DNA of 64,000 nt. Origin: Adiantum capillus-veneris (Eukaryota > Streptophyta > Polypodiopsida > Polypodiales > Pteridaceae). Positions 47,226-59,523 of this stretch are shown here, in pieces. The position numbers and the translations under genes were made by a program. The notes beneath the pieces were generated by a model. That model had not been told where the DNA came from. It made no database searches and saw only the letters and a list, made by a program, of their open reading frames with translations. The stretch is from assembly GCA_014529385.2 (NCBI GenBank), contig CM043945.1:94248612-94312611 (forward strand), read 5' to 3'. Within the stretch, counting starts at the first letter, position 1. Each line of letters starts with the position of its first letter.

Positions 47226-48175
47226 TCTATAGTGCGACATAGTGTTCAGCAACAACTAGAGAGGAGGAATCTATTAAATCCAATCAACCTAAAGTGCGAC
47301 GTGATGGGGTCAAAGCATTCAGGATTGAAGGATGTAAAATATATATCTCCTCCCTATTGTGTGACACGGTGGTTAGCAACAACCGGAGACAAAGAATCCA
47401 TTAAATCCAATCTCCTTGCAGTGCGACATGATGGTCAGCAACAACCATGAATGATGGATTTAAAAACTCTAAACCTCTCCCTACAGTGCCACACGGTGGT
47501 CAGCAAAAACCAGAGATGAGGAATCTATTAAATACAATCTCCTTGCAGTGCGATGCGATGTTCAGCAACAACCAAGGATGATGGATTTAAAAATCCTAAA
47601 CCCCTCCCTGTAGTGCGACAAAGTGGTCAGCAACAACCAGAGATAAGGAATCTATTAAATCAAATCTCCTTGTAGTGAAACGCAATGGTCAGCAACAACC
47701 AAAGATGATGGATTTGATAACCCTAAACCCCTCCCTGCGATACGACACGGGGGTCCGCAACAACCAGAGACAAGGAATCTATTAAATCCAATCTCATTGC
47801 AGTGCAACATGATGGTCAGCAACAACCAAAGACAATGGATTTAACAACCCTAAACCCCTCCGTGCAGTGCGATATGGTGGTCAGCAACAACCATAGACGA
47901 GGAATCTATTTTTTTAAATCCTATCTTCCAATAGTGTGACACAATGGTCAGCAACAACTAGGAAGAAAAGATATAAGTTAGCTAACTCCTCCCTGCAGTG
48001 CCACTCGGTGGTCAGCAACAACCAGGGACGAAAAGTCTAATTGAACAATCTAAGCTACTCCCTGCAGTGCGACACGGAGGTCAGCAACAGTCAAGGACGA
48101 AGCGTCTAAAGTCTACCCCCCCTTGCACTATGTCACGAGGATCAACACAGTCAAGGACAGGTGTCTAAACCTGTA
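47226..48175. repeat. Satellite array, 127-bp period with 62-65-bp half units
   Basis: The phrase CAGTGCGACACGGTGGTCAG then CAACAACCAGAGA recurs about every 62-65 bp in two alternating types, one followed by GGAATCTATTAAATCCAATC and one by GATGGATTTAAAAACCCTAA. The full dimer repeats at 47487, 47614, 47741 and 47868, exactly 127 bp apart. About seven dimers are present. The array decays toward 48175. Confidence 0.9.
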
Positions 48176-48185
48176 GACTAACGAT

Positions 48186-48290
48186 GAGGTGTGAGCAAAG
48201 CTCCACAACAACAACGCTAGTATAAAACAAAACATAAAATAACACTGAGGTGTGAGCAAAGCTCCACAACAATAGTGTCACCAAATAAAT
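48186..48290. repeat. Two-copy repeat at the end of the satellite
   Basis: GAGGTGTGAGCAAAGCTCCA then CAACAA occurs at about 48186 and 48247, 61 bp apart, the half-unit length of the adjacent satellite. It contains the hairpin GAGCAAAGCTC. Confidence 0.7.
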
Positions 48291-48714
48291 TACAAAAAGT
48301 AAATAAATAAAAAACATTACAAAAAAAATTACTTGCTCTGTCTGTCTCGGGGCGGCTGTCTCGGTGCGGGCTACTCTACTGCTCTGTACCTACTCTCTCT
48401 ACTATCCTCTCTCTCTCTAGAAATTGTCTCTACCTCTCTCTAACAATCACTATCACAGCAGTTCATTCGAACTGCCATGGCATTGTTTTGTCTAACAATA
48501 TTTTGATCAAGATATATTTCGATCGAAGTAAATTTTATTCGGATAAACATGTATAATACGGATATATAGCATATAAATACATAATATACGTACAATTTTT
48601 AATATACGGGCGTATAAATGCAACTTAGTCAGTGGCAAGATCAACATATGGACATATGTATATGCATACATATACATGCACACATGCACATACACACACC
48701 CATATATGTAAAAT
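48291..48714. other. No gene recognised
   Basis: CT-rich sequence with TGTCTCGGGGCGGCTGTCTC near 48338, then AT-rich DNA. Confidence 0.5.
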
Positions 48715-49281
48715 ATCCAATTGAGAAATAATTTACGCCTATATAAGTACCCATCTACATATTTATCTATCAACATGACTATGTGTCTCCTTCTATCTCT
48801 ATCCATCCACTATCTACATTATATCTACCAATATTTATCTATGTATCAAAATATATATTGACATGTTGACCTTCTATGTATAGTCACTATATCTAAATAT
48901 CTAGTGACTTGCCTATTTCATGTATTATAATGTCTACATGCCTCTCTCTTTCTCTCTCTATTATCCATGTAACGGTCTATCCATGAATAATATGTATCAA
49001 TCTTTAGCTTTGTAGATGAATATATATATTGGCATATTGACATAACACTATACATTGACTTGCCTATATCATGTTTGTCTCTCTATTATCTATCAATGGT
49101 CTATCTATGCAAACATATATTTATCATTATAGTTTATATGTATCACTTTCATTTTCTATCTATCCACTTTTTATCTATGTATCAACGTTTTTGTCCATGT
49201 ATTCACCTTCTAGCATGATAAAATGATCCCAAAACATTCATATATATACACATACTTGCATGCCCACATGGCATAAGGTAT

Positions 49282-49290
<9 letters not shown>
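48715..49290. repeat. Third copy of the TATC-rich dispersed repeat
   Basis: It is collinear with 41890-42300, including AGTACCCATCTACATATTTA, ATGACTATGTGTCTCCTTC and AAATGATCCCAAAACATTCA, same orientation. Confidence 0.75.
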
Positions 49291-49316
<26 letters not shown>

Positions 49317-49344
49317 GATGATATATATATATAATTACATATAT

Positions 49345-49377
<33 letters not shown>

Positions 49378-49405
49378 TGTATATATGTATATATATATAT
49401 ACATA

Positions 49406-49481
<76 letters not shown>

Positions 49482-49559
49482 TACATACATATCTATATAT
49501 ATATATATATATATATATATAGATACATATATATATAGATACGTACATACATACATATC

Positions 49560-49600
<41 letters not shown>
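49288..49600. repeat. Compound CA / CATA / TA / TG microsatellite
   Basis: About 28 bp of CA, 30 bp of CATA, roughly 170 bp dominated by TA (about 70 bp pure at 49408-49478) and 32 bp of TG at 49569-49600. Apparent Tyr-Ile frames across it are artefacts of the repeat. Confidence 0.95.
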
Positions 49601-49602
<2 letters not shown>

Positions 49603-50517
49603 GAAGCTGGACACACCCTACGGAAATTGACTTCTCGGTAGATTATCAATTTTTTGTAATTATTCATTTATTGAGAAAACTTAATATTTCACCTTGTAAA
49701 TATTGGGGCTTAATAGAAGTTTCCAGATTGTATCCCAGTTTTGATAGTTAGATTGAGTAGATGGTTGATTTGGAACTTTAGGGTTTGAGAATTGTAAGGT
49801 ATGTATACCACTTTTTGACCTTAATAAAAAACCTTTTGTCATTTTTAAAAAAAAGGAAGTTTTGAAGTCTGTGAGTGAGCGTAGTGTGAGATTCATCTTG
49901 ATGCTATGAGTGCACCGGTGGTCGAGGGCGGAGAAGTGCAGCGTGTTGCCCCCGACGAGAGCTACGCGCCGATACCTACATTGCGTGCGTATGGTCCTGT
50001 TTTGCGAGCTCCTTCTACGAGCTTCATCTGGTGATTTGGTGAGCATACGTTGTCCGATTTTTCATTTCAGCATATCCACGCGTTCACATTGAGTAGAGCT
50101 ACACATTAGGCACTTTAGATTTTGAAAACAAAGACCAGAAAATTTTGGCCATATATCCTACGTGATTTTACACCTTGTGTTTTGGGTTGGTATTTTGGTT
50201 CATAGACCTTAGGGAGACCGACCTATTGGTGTTAGTAGGGTCTCCTTCAAGTTCTGTGGTGTTTCGGGATTGTTTGATGGGTGTTCGGCTCTAAAAAGCG
50301 TTGTAGGAAGTTTTCTCTTATGCATGCACTCTTGAAGGCCGTGACTTAGACATTGGGTAGAGACCTCTATAGGAATTAGTTAGGAGTCGGTCGAGTGTAG
50401 GTTGACACCTTATACTTGCTTCCACGCGCCTGCGGGTCGACCTTCATCCTTAGCTGACAAATCTTGTTAGGTGAGTTCTCGCTATGCTGAAGTCCGTCGT
50501 GGCGTATCAGTCCAACA
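49598..50517 (+). repeat. LTR (920 bp), 5' type
   Basis: Starts TGTTAGAAGCTGGACACACCC out of the TG microsatellite and ends CCAACA. It is collinear with 31673-32599 with substitutions and small indels. A primer-site-like sequence follows, so this is a 5' LTR. Confidence 0.8.
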
Positions 50518-50536
50518 TTAGCGCCGCTGTCGAGAA
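50518..50536 (+). promoter_or_regulatory. Degenerate tRNA-Asp-type primer binding site
   Basis: TTAGCGCCGCTGTCGAGA resembles TGGCGCCGTTGCCGGGGA, the Asp-type site that is perfect at 60116. Thirteen of about 17 positions agree. Confidence 0.55.
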
Positions 50537-50728
50537 ATTTGCGGTCTTGCCAGGAAAGCACCGGGCTTATGGCTGTGAGAGTTTGTGAGAGAACTCAACA
50601 AAAACTATATGAAGGAGTTAAACCATAGATGCCATGAAGACTAGGGTTTGGAAAGAAGTGCAATCAAAGAAGATTCACTCTTTCTCTCTTGCACTCACAC
50701 ACACAAAGAAAGAACACAAAAGAGAATG
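50537..50728. other. No gene; leader remnant after the primer site
   Basis: Only short frames. Confidence 0.4.
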
Positions 50729-51156
50729 TCAAAACAATACGAAAATGAAAACATCAAGGCTATGGTCATATCGTATCATGGGTAATATGAAAGGGAAAAG
50801 AGATGAGTTAATGACATTCAATCTTGGCTGACCAAATAGGCTACGAATTGTTCTTTGGAATTGTAGTTTTGTGCTTACCATAATATATATATTTTGTTTA
50901 GTGATTGGGATTAATTGTGTGTACAAATCCTCTTGGTTCATAGCAAGATAACCACGCTTACGTCAAAAGAAAATTTATAGTCTATGAGAGGTAGTATGAT
51001 GGGATCTGGTGATAGAAGTATTTTATTAAGCCTTTCTGGGCCAAAGAGAAACACTATACGTTGTTGAAAGTGTATTTTTCGGCTAATCCATACGTTAATT
51101 CTGATAGATCGTACAGAGTGAAAGCGATAGAAATGATCATCATGTGGGTTATTCAT
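50729..51156 (-). repeat. Tandem pair of the 71-codon repeat
   Basis: Two units of about 209 bp, 51156-50938 and 50941-50729, give related frames ending LPLIDYKFSFDVSVVILL and LPMIRYDHSLDVFIFVLF, each followed by a stop. The plus-strand relative is at 11419-11634. Confidence 0.55.
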
Positions 51157-51364
51157 CTAGGATAGTATGTGAGAAATGTAGATATGAGAGAAGTGAAGAG
51201 ATGAGAAGTTTCTCTCCCAAGCCCTATTCTTGCCCGTAGGCAATAAGGATACTGCGGGGAGAGATGTACCTGTAGCAAAGAGAACCTAGAGAGGATGAAT
51301 TACTAAGAATGAGAGAGATAGGTTTTGTTAAGGAGATGAGATTAGATACATATATATATATATA
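51157..51364. other. No gene recognised; ends in a short TA microsatellite
   Basis: An ATATATAT run at 51350-51364 adjoins the probable LTR start. Confidence 0.4.
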
Positions 51365-52532
51365 TGTTGGATTAGAGATGAAAATGAAAACAACAAGAAA
51401 TCAAGAAAACATCAATGTAGAACACATCTTACTTGAAACCCTTCGGCACCATTATTGATGGGAGAGAGAAGAAGAGGGGAGAATTCAACGTTGATTGATA
51501 CGCCAAGTACAACACCTTCTTTGATTAGAGTTGATCTTCCAAGGATAGCGTACAAGAATGGCTAGTCTTCCTCTAGGAGAAAGTGTAGGCTTGGGCTTAT
51601 GTTAATGGGGCTAAGTACAATTAGGCATTACTACTCACTCCCTCAACAATTCCTCTCATCAATGGCTTGAATGCTTGAGTTCCTTTTCAAGGAAGAAGAG
51701 GTCCCCTTTTATAGGTGAAGGGAACCCCCAAGGGTTTACACAAGAAGAGAGGAGCTAGTGTGAATAGGAATTGGAAAAGTTGGAAATGAGCTGTCCCTGC
51801 ATGATGTGGGCAGACTGGGGTCCAGTATTTTGATTATATCTCCTCAACCGTGGCTCCAAATAAAAAAGTAAAAATATGGACAGAAACTTCAGCTCATTAG
51901 CTACGATTTTCATTTTAAAATCATTTTCCAATTCGAATTGGAACCTTGTGTAAAAAATTCATCAAAATAGGGTCCATTTCTAGCAGCAAAAGTCTTTCCG
52001 TGGTCCCCTTAGTCTAGACTTTCATTTAATTCTAAAGGACACCTCATGCCATATGAAAGCATGACATTGCTCCTTGACAAAGTTTTGTAATCATGCTTGA
52101 AATAATGTATTAAAATAAGTGTATCTTTGAAATCATGCCACCTAGTGTCCCACTAGGATTTGATTCCCTCCTAGTAGCTATTTAAAAAGAAATATAAGAA
52201 AAGTATAAAAAATACATAGAATATATATATATTGGAGTTTACCCTAGATATAGGATCTAGCTAGGGTGTGAGATGATAATGAGATAGTAGAAATAAAGAA
52301 TCAATGCTTTTTGCCCCAAGTTAAAGAGACGGAGCTATTGAGCTTTTCCCATAGTATTTTTTGATGGTAAAGTAAGGATAGGTTACCCTTGAGAAAAATA
52401 ATAGGATGAGATAGAAGGCTTATTATTATACTTAAATATGCATATGTAAATTATAGGAAAGATAATTATGTATCTAAAAAGTTACAAGATAGATCTTGTA
52501 GCATGCGTTCCCACTATGTACATGTCACAGCA
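51365..52532 (+). repeat. Probable 5' LTR of gypsy element A
   Basis: TGTTGGATTAGAG start, CAGCA end, with a primer-site-like sequence directly after it. A CCCCTTTTATAGG box lies at about 51714. The segment 51800-51990 (GGGCAGACTGGGGTCCAG) resembles 18671-18850. No second LTR copy was found inside the window. Confidence 0.45.
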
Positions 52533-52551
52533 CGACACCGCTGCCGCGGAC
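52533..52551 (+). promoter_or_regulatory. Degenerate tRNA-Asp-type primer binding site of element A
   Basis: CGACACCGCTGCCGCGGA matches TGGCGCCGTTGCCGGGGA at 13 of 18 positions. Confidence 0.55.
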
Positions 52552-53080
52552 GAAAACCTTAGGTAGGTGATCAAAACTAGTCCTTGAGGATAGGGATTTT
52601 TGGCTTGCCAAGAGTCTCATTTTATATTTAGATAGGACCAGAGGGTGGAGGACTCTCTAGGTCTTAGAGAGAGTCTAGGAAGCATGTGTCTGGCCTAGAT
52701 CCTTCGACTTAGGTAGATTTAGGTAGACTAAGATAGTTTTAGGTATTAGTTGAGTTCTTGAGTAGGAGTTGGAGTGGTAGAAGTGCTGAGAGCAGAGCTT
52801 GAGAGTCCGGAGAGTCCAAAAAGCAACCAAAACACCATTATCACCATTTCACATGATGAGTAAGAGTAGAGTAAGTAGGACATCATGATTCACGATCTAG
52901 AGCACTTCATGCATGTATACTTGCTTAGTAAATTCATCACAAGTTTTTAAAAGATGCAAAAAGACACAAAAGTGTGTTTGAAGGCCTAAGTGAAGTCCAA
53001 AAGTTACTGCGAGTGTTTCTGATAGAGCTACAGAGCATCGAGAGCATTTCTATCAGGAAAAATTTTAATTTTAAGCCAGG

Positions 53081-53104
53081 AGACATCTTATGCGTAGGAT
53101 GTCT
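53081..53104. repeat. 24-bp palindrome, copy 1
   Basis: AGACATCTTAT joined to GCGTAGGATGTCT; arms pair over 10-11 bp. Confidence 0.8.
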
Positions 53105-53523
53105 ACAGGCTAATTTGGTGGGAATTTTGGGATTTTGAGTTGACCAGTGTGTTCAGAAGGTGGGGTTTACCGTATTTTCAACTGGAAAGTGGAAATTTGA
53201 CCATATCTTGACAGAATAAGGCCAGATAGACTGAAATTGCCAGACATCCTACCCAAATTGTGCCAAAGCATTATTTTAAGACCAAAACCATATGATGGCT
53301 ATATGAGCATGATTTGCATGATATATTGAGTGACTGAGAGGGGTTTCACCTCATTTGGGTGAGAAAATTTGGATTCAAAGCGGACTTTAGCATTTTGACT
53401 GAAAAAGGCAAGAACAGCTAAAATTGGGGACTTTTGAAATCCAAAGCAAAATCTAAGCATACCACTGGGTTGCTGACATCAAGGGGAAGCTGTGGATCAA
53501 GTCCGGGGTCAAACAGGCCAAAA

Positions 53524-53547
53524 AGACATCCTACCCGTAGAATGTCT
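53524..53547. repeat. 24-bp palindrome, copy 2
   Basis: AGACATCCTAC, CC, GTAGAATGTCT; one mismatch between arms. Confidence 0.8.
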
Positions 53548-53647
53548 TCTGTGTGATTTTACACTCCAAACCTAATTTGAGCATACCAAAGTGATCAGCA
53601 ACTCAAGGGGAGCCTATGTTTTGAATTTGAAGCCATTCTGATGAAAA

Positions 53648-53671
53648 ATACATCCTACACGTAGGATGTCT
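53648..53671. repeat. 24-bp palindrome, copy 3
   Basis: ATACATCCTAC, AC, GTAGGATGTCT; one mismatch between arms. Confidence 0.8.
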
Positions 53672-53923
53672 AAAGCAAGAAATTAAAGCCAGATACTGAC
53701 AGTGGACATAGCAAGGTGTTGTATAGCCTGAGGCAAGCTCCCTAGTCCATTTTGGTCCAAATTGGAGTTGAATAGACTGATCAAGATCAGCAACAGGCTT
53801 TCGGAACAGATTTCTGATCCATTGACCAGCTTATAGGTGTCCAAATCAAAAAGTAAAAACAGCTGTGGACTCAGCACATCAAGGGGAATCCATAGTGCAA
53901 AAATCTAGGCAAAACAAAGTAGG

Positions 53924-53947
53924 AGACATCCTACGCATAGGATGTCT
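53924..53947. repeat. 24-bp palindrome, copy 4
   Basis: AGACATCCTAC, GC, ATAGGATGTCT; one mismatch between arms. Confidence 0.8.
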
Positions 53948-54356
53948 ACTACACTCTACTGAAGAGAAAAATTGACTGGGCTTAGACAGTGAGATTCCAT
54001 TTGGCTTAAGGGTTCCAGAGCTTCTTTCAAAAGTGAATTTGGACCTTGTTTGTCCATTTGACGGAGCAAAGACTAAATTCAGACTTTTTCACGTAAATTG
54101 ACCAACATCCGAGAGAAGTACAGTTCCAGATTAGCACACCTAATCCAGAACATCAGCAGTGTATAAAATATATTAGTGGTTGAGATTAACTCTCCAGTTA
54201 TACCAATCATTACTAAGATAACCTCTAGCAAATAAATGCTTTGATTCGATTGCCGAAATTAAACGCTTGTGTACAGGTATATTCAGCAGCAAATCAAGAA
54301 GTTGTGCGGAGACTGATCCTTTGCCAGGTGAGTGGTTGGATTTGTGGTAAATTGCA

Positions 54357-56840
54357 TTGATAATTTTGATGAATTTAAGATCAGGAAGATACATTTTTAG
54401 AGACCAGAAGGTGGCAAGTGACCAAGATATCTTAGTGTCCACCGAGGAGAGTGTAACTCAAGCAAGGCTAGATCCACTAGCACAGATTATTGAGGAAGGT
54501 AGTGATACTAACACTTCGTCAGAAAAATATTTCTTCATGATGGGTAGTCAAGAGCTAGGAGGTTTCACCTATGACGGACCAATGCCAAGAGGAAGCACCT
54601 CCCTAAATCCTTTGAATGATTCCAAGCTCATTGTGATCTTCTTAAACCTGAGGGGAGCCCTAGTCTATTCTGACTATTGAGGACGCAAGTGCATTTGTAT
54701 CAAAGAGAGGCCGGCTCAGAGATTGGAGATAATTTGAGTCTATGATGATGGAGATAGATTTCGAAACGAAAAGGGGAACCACTATCTGATAGTCAGTAAC
54801 CCTGAAGATTACAACAGATATGGAGATAACGTGGCGAAAGGAAAATGGTTTCAGAAGCTCAAGAACCGCCACCAAACATTGATCGGCCCGGAGCTATTTT
54901 TATGTATGATAAGAAAACAACCAGGTTTCCAATTTATAATGAGAACGTGGGAATCTACAAGCATGAGAGTGAGGGTATAGTCGCTTACTTTCGCAGCAAA
55001 GAACCATACTTAAACGAATTAAGCAAAGACAAGGTTCTTTACTTATTCTCTTATGAAACTGCTATGGGGAAGGGTATAGTTTTTGTTGATAGATACGGGT
55101 GAGAATACCAACGTATTCTCCCGGAGGAGGTAGAAAAAGCAACAGTTCTAGGAGCATCAACATACACCCCAGACAACGTGCCAAGAGCCACCTACACCCC
55201 TAGCAAGTCGACGAATCCCTTTTCAGAAGATTATGATGCCATCTCACATTCTACCCAATCGCAGACGTTCAACAATCAAAACCAACCAGCAACTCAGCCA
55301 TCATTGCAGGCATGGCTTTGACAGAGTGCAACATTGAAACAAGACTAAAACCGAGATGGTTATCAAGCCGCACGAGGGCTAAGGGATTTGCAAGAACCAC
55401 CACTCTATTCAAGGTATCAAGGAGAAAGTAAGCCAAAGACTCAAGGGTCAACAGATCCTTGAGGACCAATCATAGAACGAGTTCGAAGAGATGAACCATC
55501 TCTGGCAAGAACTGTTAGAAATTATGGCTTAGGAGCACCACTGGGAGAGGAACCAGCCTACTACAGAAGACCTGAGGAGGTATATCGATTAGGACGTGGA
55601 GATCCAGTGATGAGTTTTTTAGACCATCATAGAATTAGACCTTCTCAAGTGCAAAAATGGGTAAACAAGAAATACACAGGAAACAGAGACTCAAGGGATC
55701 ATGTAGTAGCCTTTGTGCGTGTAATTAGAGCTAAAGAGGTGTTAAACTTCCCTACCCAATTTGCAGGGTTTGGACTAACCCTAGAGGATGACGCTGCTAC
55801 TTGGTTTGACTCTGTAGAGCGTAGAGACTTTTAGTCTATGGAGGAAGTGTTTGACGAATTTATCGAATTCTCACAAAGGGGGATAGCTCATAATACCATC
55901 TCACAAATCCATAAATTCAAATAGAAAGATGGGGAATCTGTACGAAAGGCAGTCCTAAGACTAAAAAGATATGTTAAGTTCTGTCCTATGGAAGAACTGC
56001 CAACTGAGTCCAAACTTATGCTTATATTCATCCAAGGACTAAGGAATGCGGATCTCCAAAAAGACTTACATATGAAGAGGAGCACGACGTTGAATGAGTT
56101 GACCAAGGAGACTCTTTACCTTGTGGACAATTGTGCAGTCTACAAAGAGGGGGAGTTCAAGGACCTTGACGACGATTCATCTTCACAACAAAGTGGAAGC
56201 AAGTTCTAAGTCAGCACCAAAAGGATAAATAGCTGTAAACCAAGAGCTGCTTGTAGATGAAGTGTTAAAAAAGATTAAGTTGTACGCCAAACCCCATGCT
56301 AAATAGCCCAAGTGGTGTGCTATTGAACAAAAATGGACAAACCATGGGACCGAGGAATGTTATTATAACAAGGGATATGTGAGAGAGAGACCCTATGCTC
56401 CCCAAGCTCAGGTAGCTTCTCCTCAAGTTCCACCCATGCCTAGGTATCAAGCAGGCAACCTACCAGAACCTGTAGGTGTAGAAAGACCACAACCGGTGTT
56501 GGGGCAACAACCACCCCTACCAGGATTACGACCAGCCGTCGGTATAAGATACACACCAACCGTAACCGAATCAGAGGATAATGCTTTGGTGCCTATGCAT
56601 GCATATTATGAAGATCCCAATGGATATGCGGAAAACTCTACCTATTATCCACTGCAAGAAACCTCGACACCAAAACCATGGAGCACGATCGGAAGTACAG
56701 GACCACCAACAGCTGCACATGTAGCAGGAGAAGGAAGATATAGCTTAGATGAACGAACATTGTTGTTCATAGCCAACAGAGGCATGGGCGGAAAGAGACA
56801 TGCATACCAACAAAGGGGAGCTCAAGGAACACTTCAATAG
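54357..56840 (+). pseudogene. gag: gag of element A
   Basis: Starts MNLRSGRYIF (54369), the same NLRSGR-type start as element B. Frames are broken by many stops. The gag core lies at about 55605-56205: RDHVVAFVRVIRAKEVLNFP, GFGLTLEDDAATWFDS, VFDEFIEFSQRGIAHN, LIFIQGLRNADLQKDLH. WCAIEQKWTNHGTEECYY near 56310 is a zinc-finger-like remnant. A proline-rich stretch follows at 56400-56520. Confidence 0.75.
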
Positions 56841-58060
56841 CCCAAGGGACCCTTCTACAAGTGTGGTGGAGACCATTGACTAAGAGGCTGTCCTCATGAT
56901 GATATCATTAGAGTCAACGCATATTGCACCGAGTGTGGAGTTACTCATTTGATTCCCGATTTCCCTAAAAATCCGAGCAAAGGAGCAAAAACCACCTTGA
57001 ACATGCTAGAAACAGTACCTTCCAGTGGAGGGCCACAAAATGAAACAATAATACCTATTCAGGCGGTGACACGAGCCCAAGCTCAAGGAATGACGAATGA
57101 ACCCATAATTGAAGAGCCAAAAACCGATGCCCAAAGTTCAGAAACAAAAAATCAGAGAAGCACTTGGAAAGCTAGAAAGGCGCGTGTGAGAGCCAAGAAA
57201 GAACGAGAGCAAACAGCTCTATCCGAGGAGTTAAAACATACAAAGGATAGATTAGAGAGGTTAGAGGATCTAGCTAGCTTAAGTTCACACACCACGGCAA
57301 CCATAGCACCCAAGGAAATAGCAGAGCCCAAAATTGCAGGATCAAGAGGATCTGTACTGGCAGACAAGGTAAATGAGCAGTTGGATGCGCTTCTAAAAGC
57401 TTATGAAGCCAGACTCAAAAAGAACCAAACCCAGGAGCAGAAATAGAAAAACAAAGGTTAGAAATGTGTAAAAAGATGATTGAAACAACCCAATCATTGA
57501 TGGAAGTCCCGCTGGGTAAACCTGCAAATTGGCATGAAGCACTAGCTCCAACCCCTATCCAACCAACTTTAGAGGAACAAGTAGAAACAAAGGGAAGACT
57601 CGCTAATGCCTATGAGTCCAGAGGAGAACCTATCCTAGTGCCAAATACAATAGATGAGGCAAGTGATGGGTTCCGGCCTAAAACATTGACAGAAATGGGT
57701 AAGGATTGTAACGGTCTAGACGATTTGTGGAAGCAAATCCGTGAGGCCAACAAGGCTAACAGGATGAGTAACCACATGAATAGCATGAGAAAAGAGAAGA
57801 ATATGATCTTACCTCCTATTGAAGAATTTGAGGCAAGGTCACAAATGAACTTTGAGATACATTCACAAGGGGGAGACCAGGGATCAATTAGTTCGGGGCA
57901 CAACCAACCAGACTCAGTGAAAACTTTACCCTCTTACCTAGGAGAGTATGAAGCCAAGTCTAAAGTGAGAGCAATCCCATCTCAAAGACTTTCTTCTAAC
58001 AAAGTGATGGATTCACAAGGATTGATTGAGTTATTGTCCACCCCGGTGGCATGCACATGA
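56841..58060 (+). pseudogene. gag: Zinc-knuckle and charged linker region of element A
   Basis: FYKCGGDH*LRGCPHD and YCTECGVTHLIPDFP at 56850-56965 match the double knuckles of element B, but the second has lost its last Cys. A basic, probably coiled-coil segment (WKARKARVRAKKEREQ, LSEELKHTKDRLERLE) follows, then a linker to the protease in another frame (57464-58060). Confidence 0.7.
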
Positions 58061-59472
58061 TCACATTAGCCGAACTCCTAAGGTTACGACCAAACATGTG
58101 GACCACAGTAGGTAAATGCCTAGAAAAATTTGGAGTAAAAGACCCCACCTTGAGGCTACAGGAAGGGATCAGAGAGTTGGACAGGCCTCAACTAAACACT
58201 AGGCCAATACCATTAAACAAGGTTGGAGAGTATTGCGAGGGAGAAGATGGAAACACCACGCTACCAGTAGAATTCCAAGGAGTAGTTTCCAAAGCTATTC
58301 TTGATAGTGGAGCGGGAGTTGCTATCGCCACCAAGAAAATCTGGAAAAAATGAGGAAAACCATATTTAAGAGCTACCAGAATGAAATTGCAATTGGCAGA
58401 TGGGTTCATGGAGAAGCCTCTAGGACTTTTAGAAAAAGTGATTGTCACTTCGTGTGGGATCGAGTATAATCATACATTTGCAATAATCGATTTCGACAAA
58501 AAGAACAATTATGAGATCATCTTGGGAAGACCATTCATGCGAAAATTGAAGATGGTCCAAGATTGGGGTTACGACCACATATACCTCAGACATGGTGAGA
58601 CAACAACTAAAATACACCTGAAAGACCATAGTTACAAAGATGTGAACCAAACACCTGTGAAAGAGTTTGATTCAGCTACTACAGTAGCAGGATTGGAACT
58701 CCCAACATGGTTAGGGCAACAAAAAGAGCTATGGATGTGCGGAGCTTCACATTGTGGAAGCTTAAGAAGGGATGAATGCGTCTTAGAAAGAGAGATTGAG
58801 GACAAGGAGTATATTCCGGAACCTTTCCCTGAAGATGCCTTGGAACCTCTACAATGGGAACACATACTAGCAACATTGGATGTCTATACCATTACAGATA
58901 GTCCAACAATAAAATTTTGCGATAAGGATGGCTTTGATGTGTTACCCTACTACATGGTAAGCATTATACCCGGAGAAGATGAGACGATAGAACCACTAGA
59001 AAAAGAAGAGTTTTATAACTCCTCTGAACATCTCGAAGTAAATGATGATGCAATTAATGAGTGTTCAGACAACTCAAGTGAGTGTGGGGGGAAAACAGAG
59101 AATATCAGGTTTTATGATTTTGCTAATCAGCACCCTAGATGCCAGGAACGCTATAGGAGGAAACGAGCTGCAGGAAACAAAGTGAGAGAGAACCTGATGC
59201 CCAGGATAAAAGGTAAAACTCATTATTTGATGCTTGTAAAAGCAGAGGATTGTGTAAAAGATCAAATATCAGGAAGATTCTCAAAAGATCGAAGGGAAAG
59301 AACGCAAGAGGAAATAAAACAGGTACAAAAAGCTAAAACAGAAACAGAATCACAAAAATTAAAAAAATCAAAAAAAGAAACAACAAAAGACCAAGAGTGG
59401 ACCAAACTGGATTGTAAACAGAAATACCAAGAACTGAAACGGTCCTTACGTGAGATATGGACTACGGCATAA
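58051..59472 (+). pseudogene. Protease and 3' region of element A
   Basis: GVVSKAILDSGAGVAIATKK at about 58280-58345 is an intact DSGA active site. After a TGA at 58351 the same frame continues with LQLADGFMEKPLG and YEIILGRPFMRKLKMVQDWG, the ILGR motif. The 1.1-kb frame then continues with acidic and finally lysine-rich sequence to 59472. In autonomous relatives reverse transcriptase should start here; it does not. Confidence 0.75.
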
Positions 59473-59481
59473 GATAGTCAT

Positions 59482-59509
59482 GGTAAAGGGGAGTCAGAGA
59501 AGGGAAACA
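59482..59509 (+). promoter_or_regulatory. Polypurine-like tract
   Basis: GGTAAAGGGGAGTCAGAGAA then GGGAAACA precedes a TG. Confidence 0.45.
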
Positions 59510-59523
59510 TGAATGTATCATCA

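Larger units (their letters stand above)
52552..54356 (+). other. Leader of element A with repeated palindromes
   Basis: About 1.8 kb without an ORF. It contains four 24-bp palindromes listed separately, a half copy at 53242-53252, and recurring phrases such as TCAAGGGGAAGC (53480, 53600, 53880). Long leaders are common in Tat-type elements. Confidence 0.6.
54357..59509 (+). mobile_element. Gypsy element A: gag and protease, no polymerase
   Basis: Runs from a NLRSGRYIF gag start through gag core, zinc-knuckle remnants, protease and a charged 3' region to a polypurine-like tract at 59482-59504. No reverse transcriptase, RNase H or integrase motif was found. Either a non-autonomous type or an element cut by the insertion of element B. 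Confidence 0.7.

Noticed and set aside
47226-48175. CRISPR-like array in the 127-bp satellite
   Set aside because: Both half units are conserved along the whole period, so there are no unique spacers.
49210-49667. Long Tyr-Ile and Thr-His frames on both strands
   Set aside because: Translations of TA, CATA and TG microsatellites.
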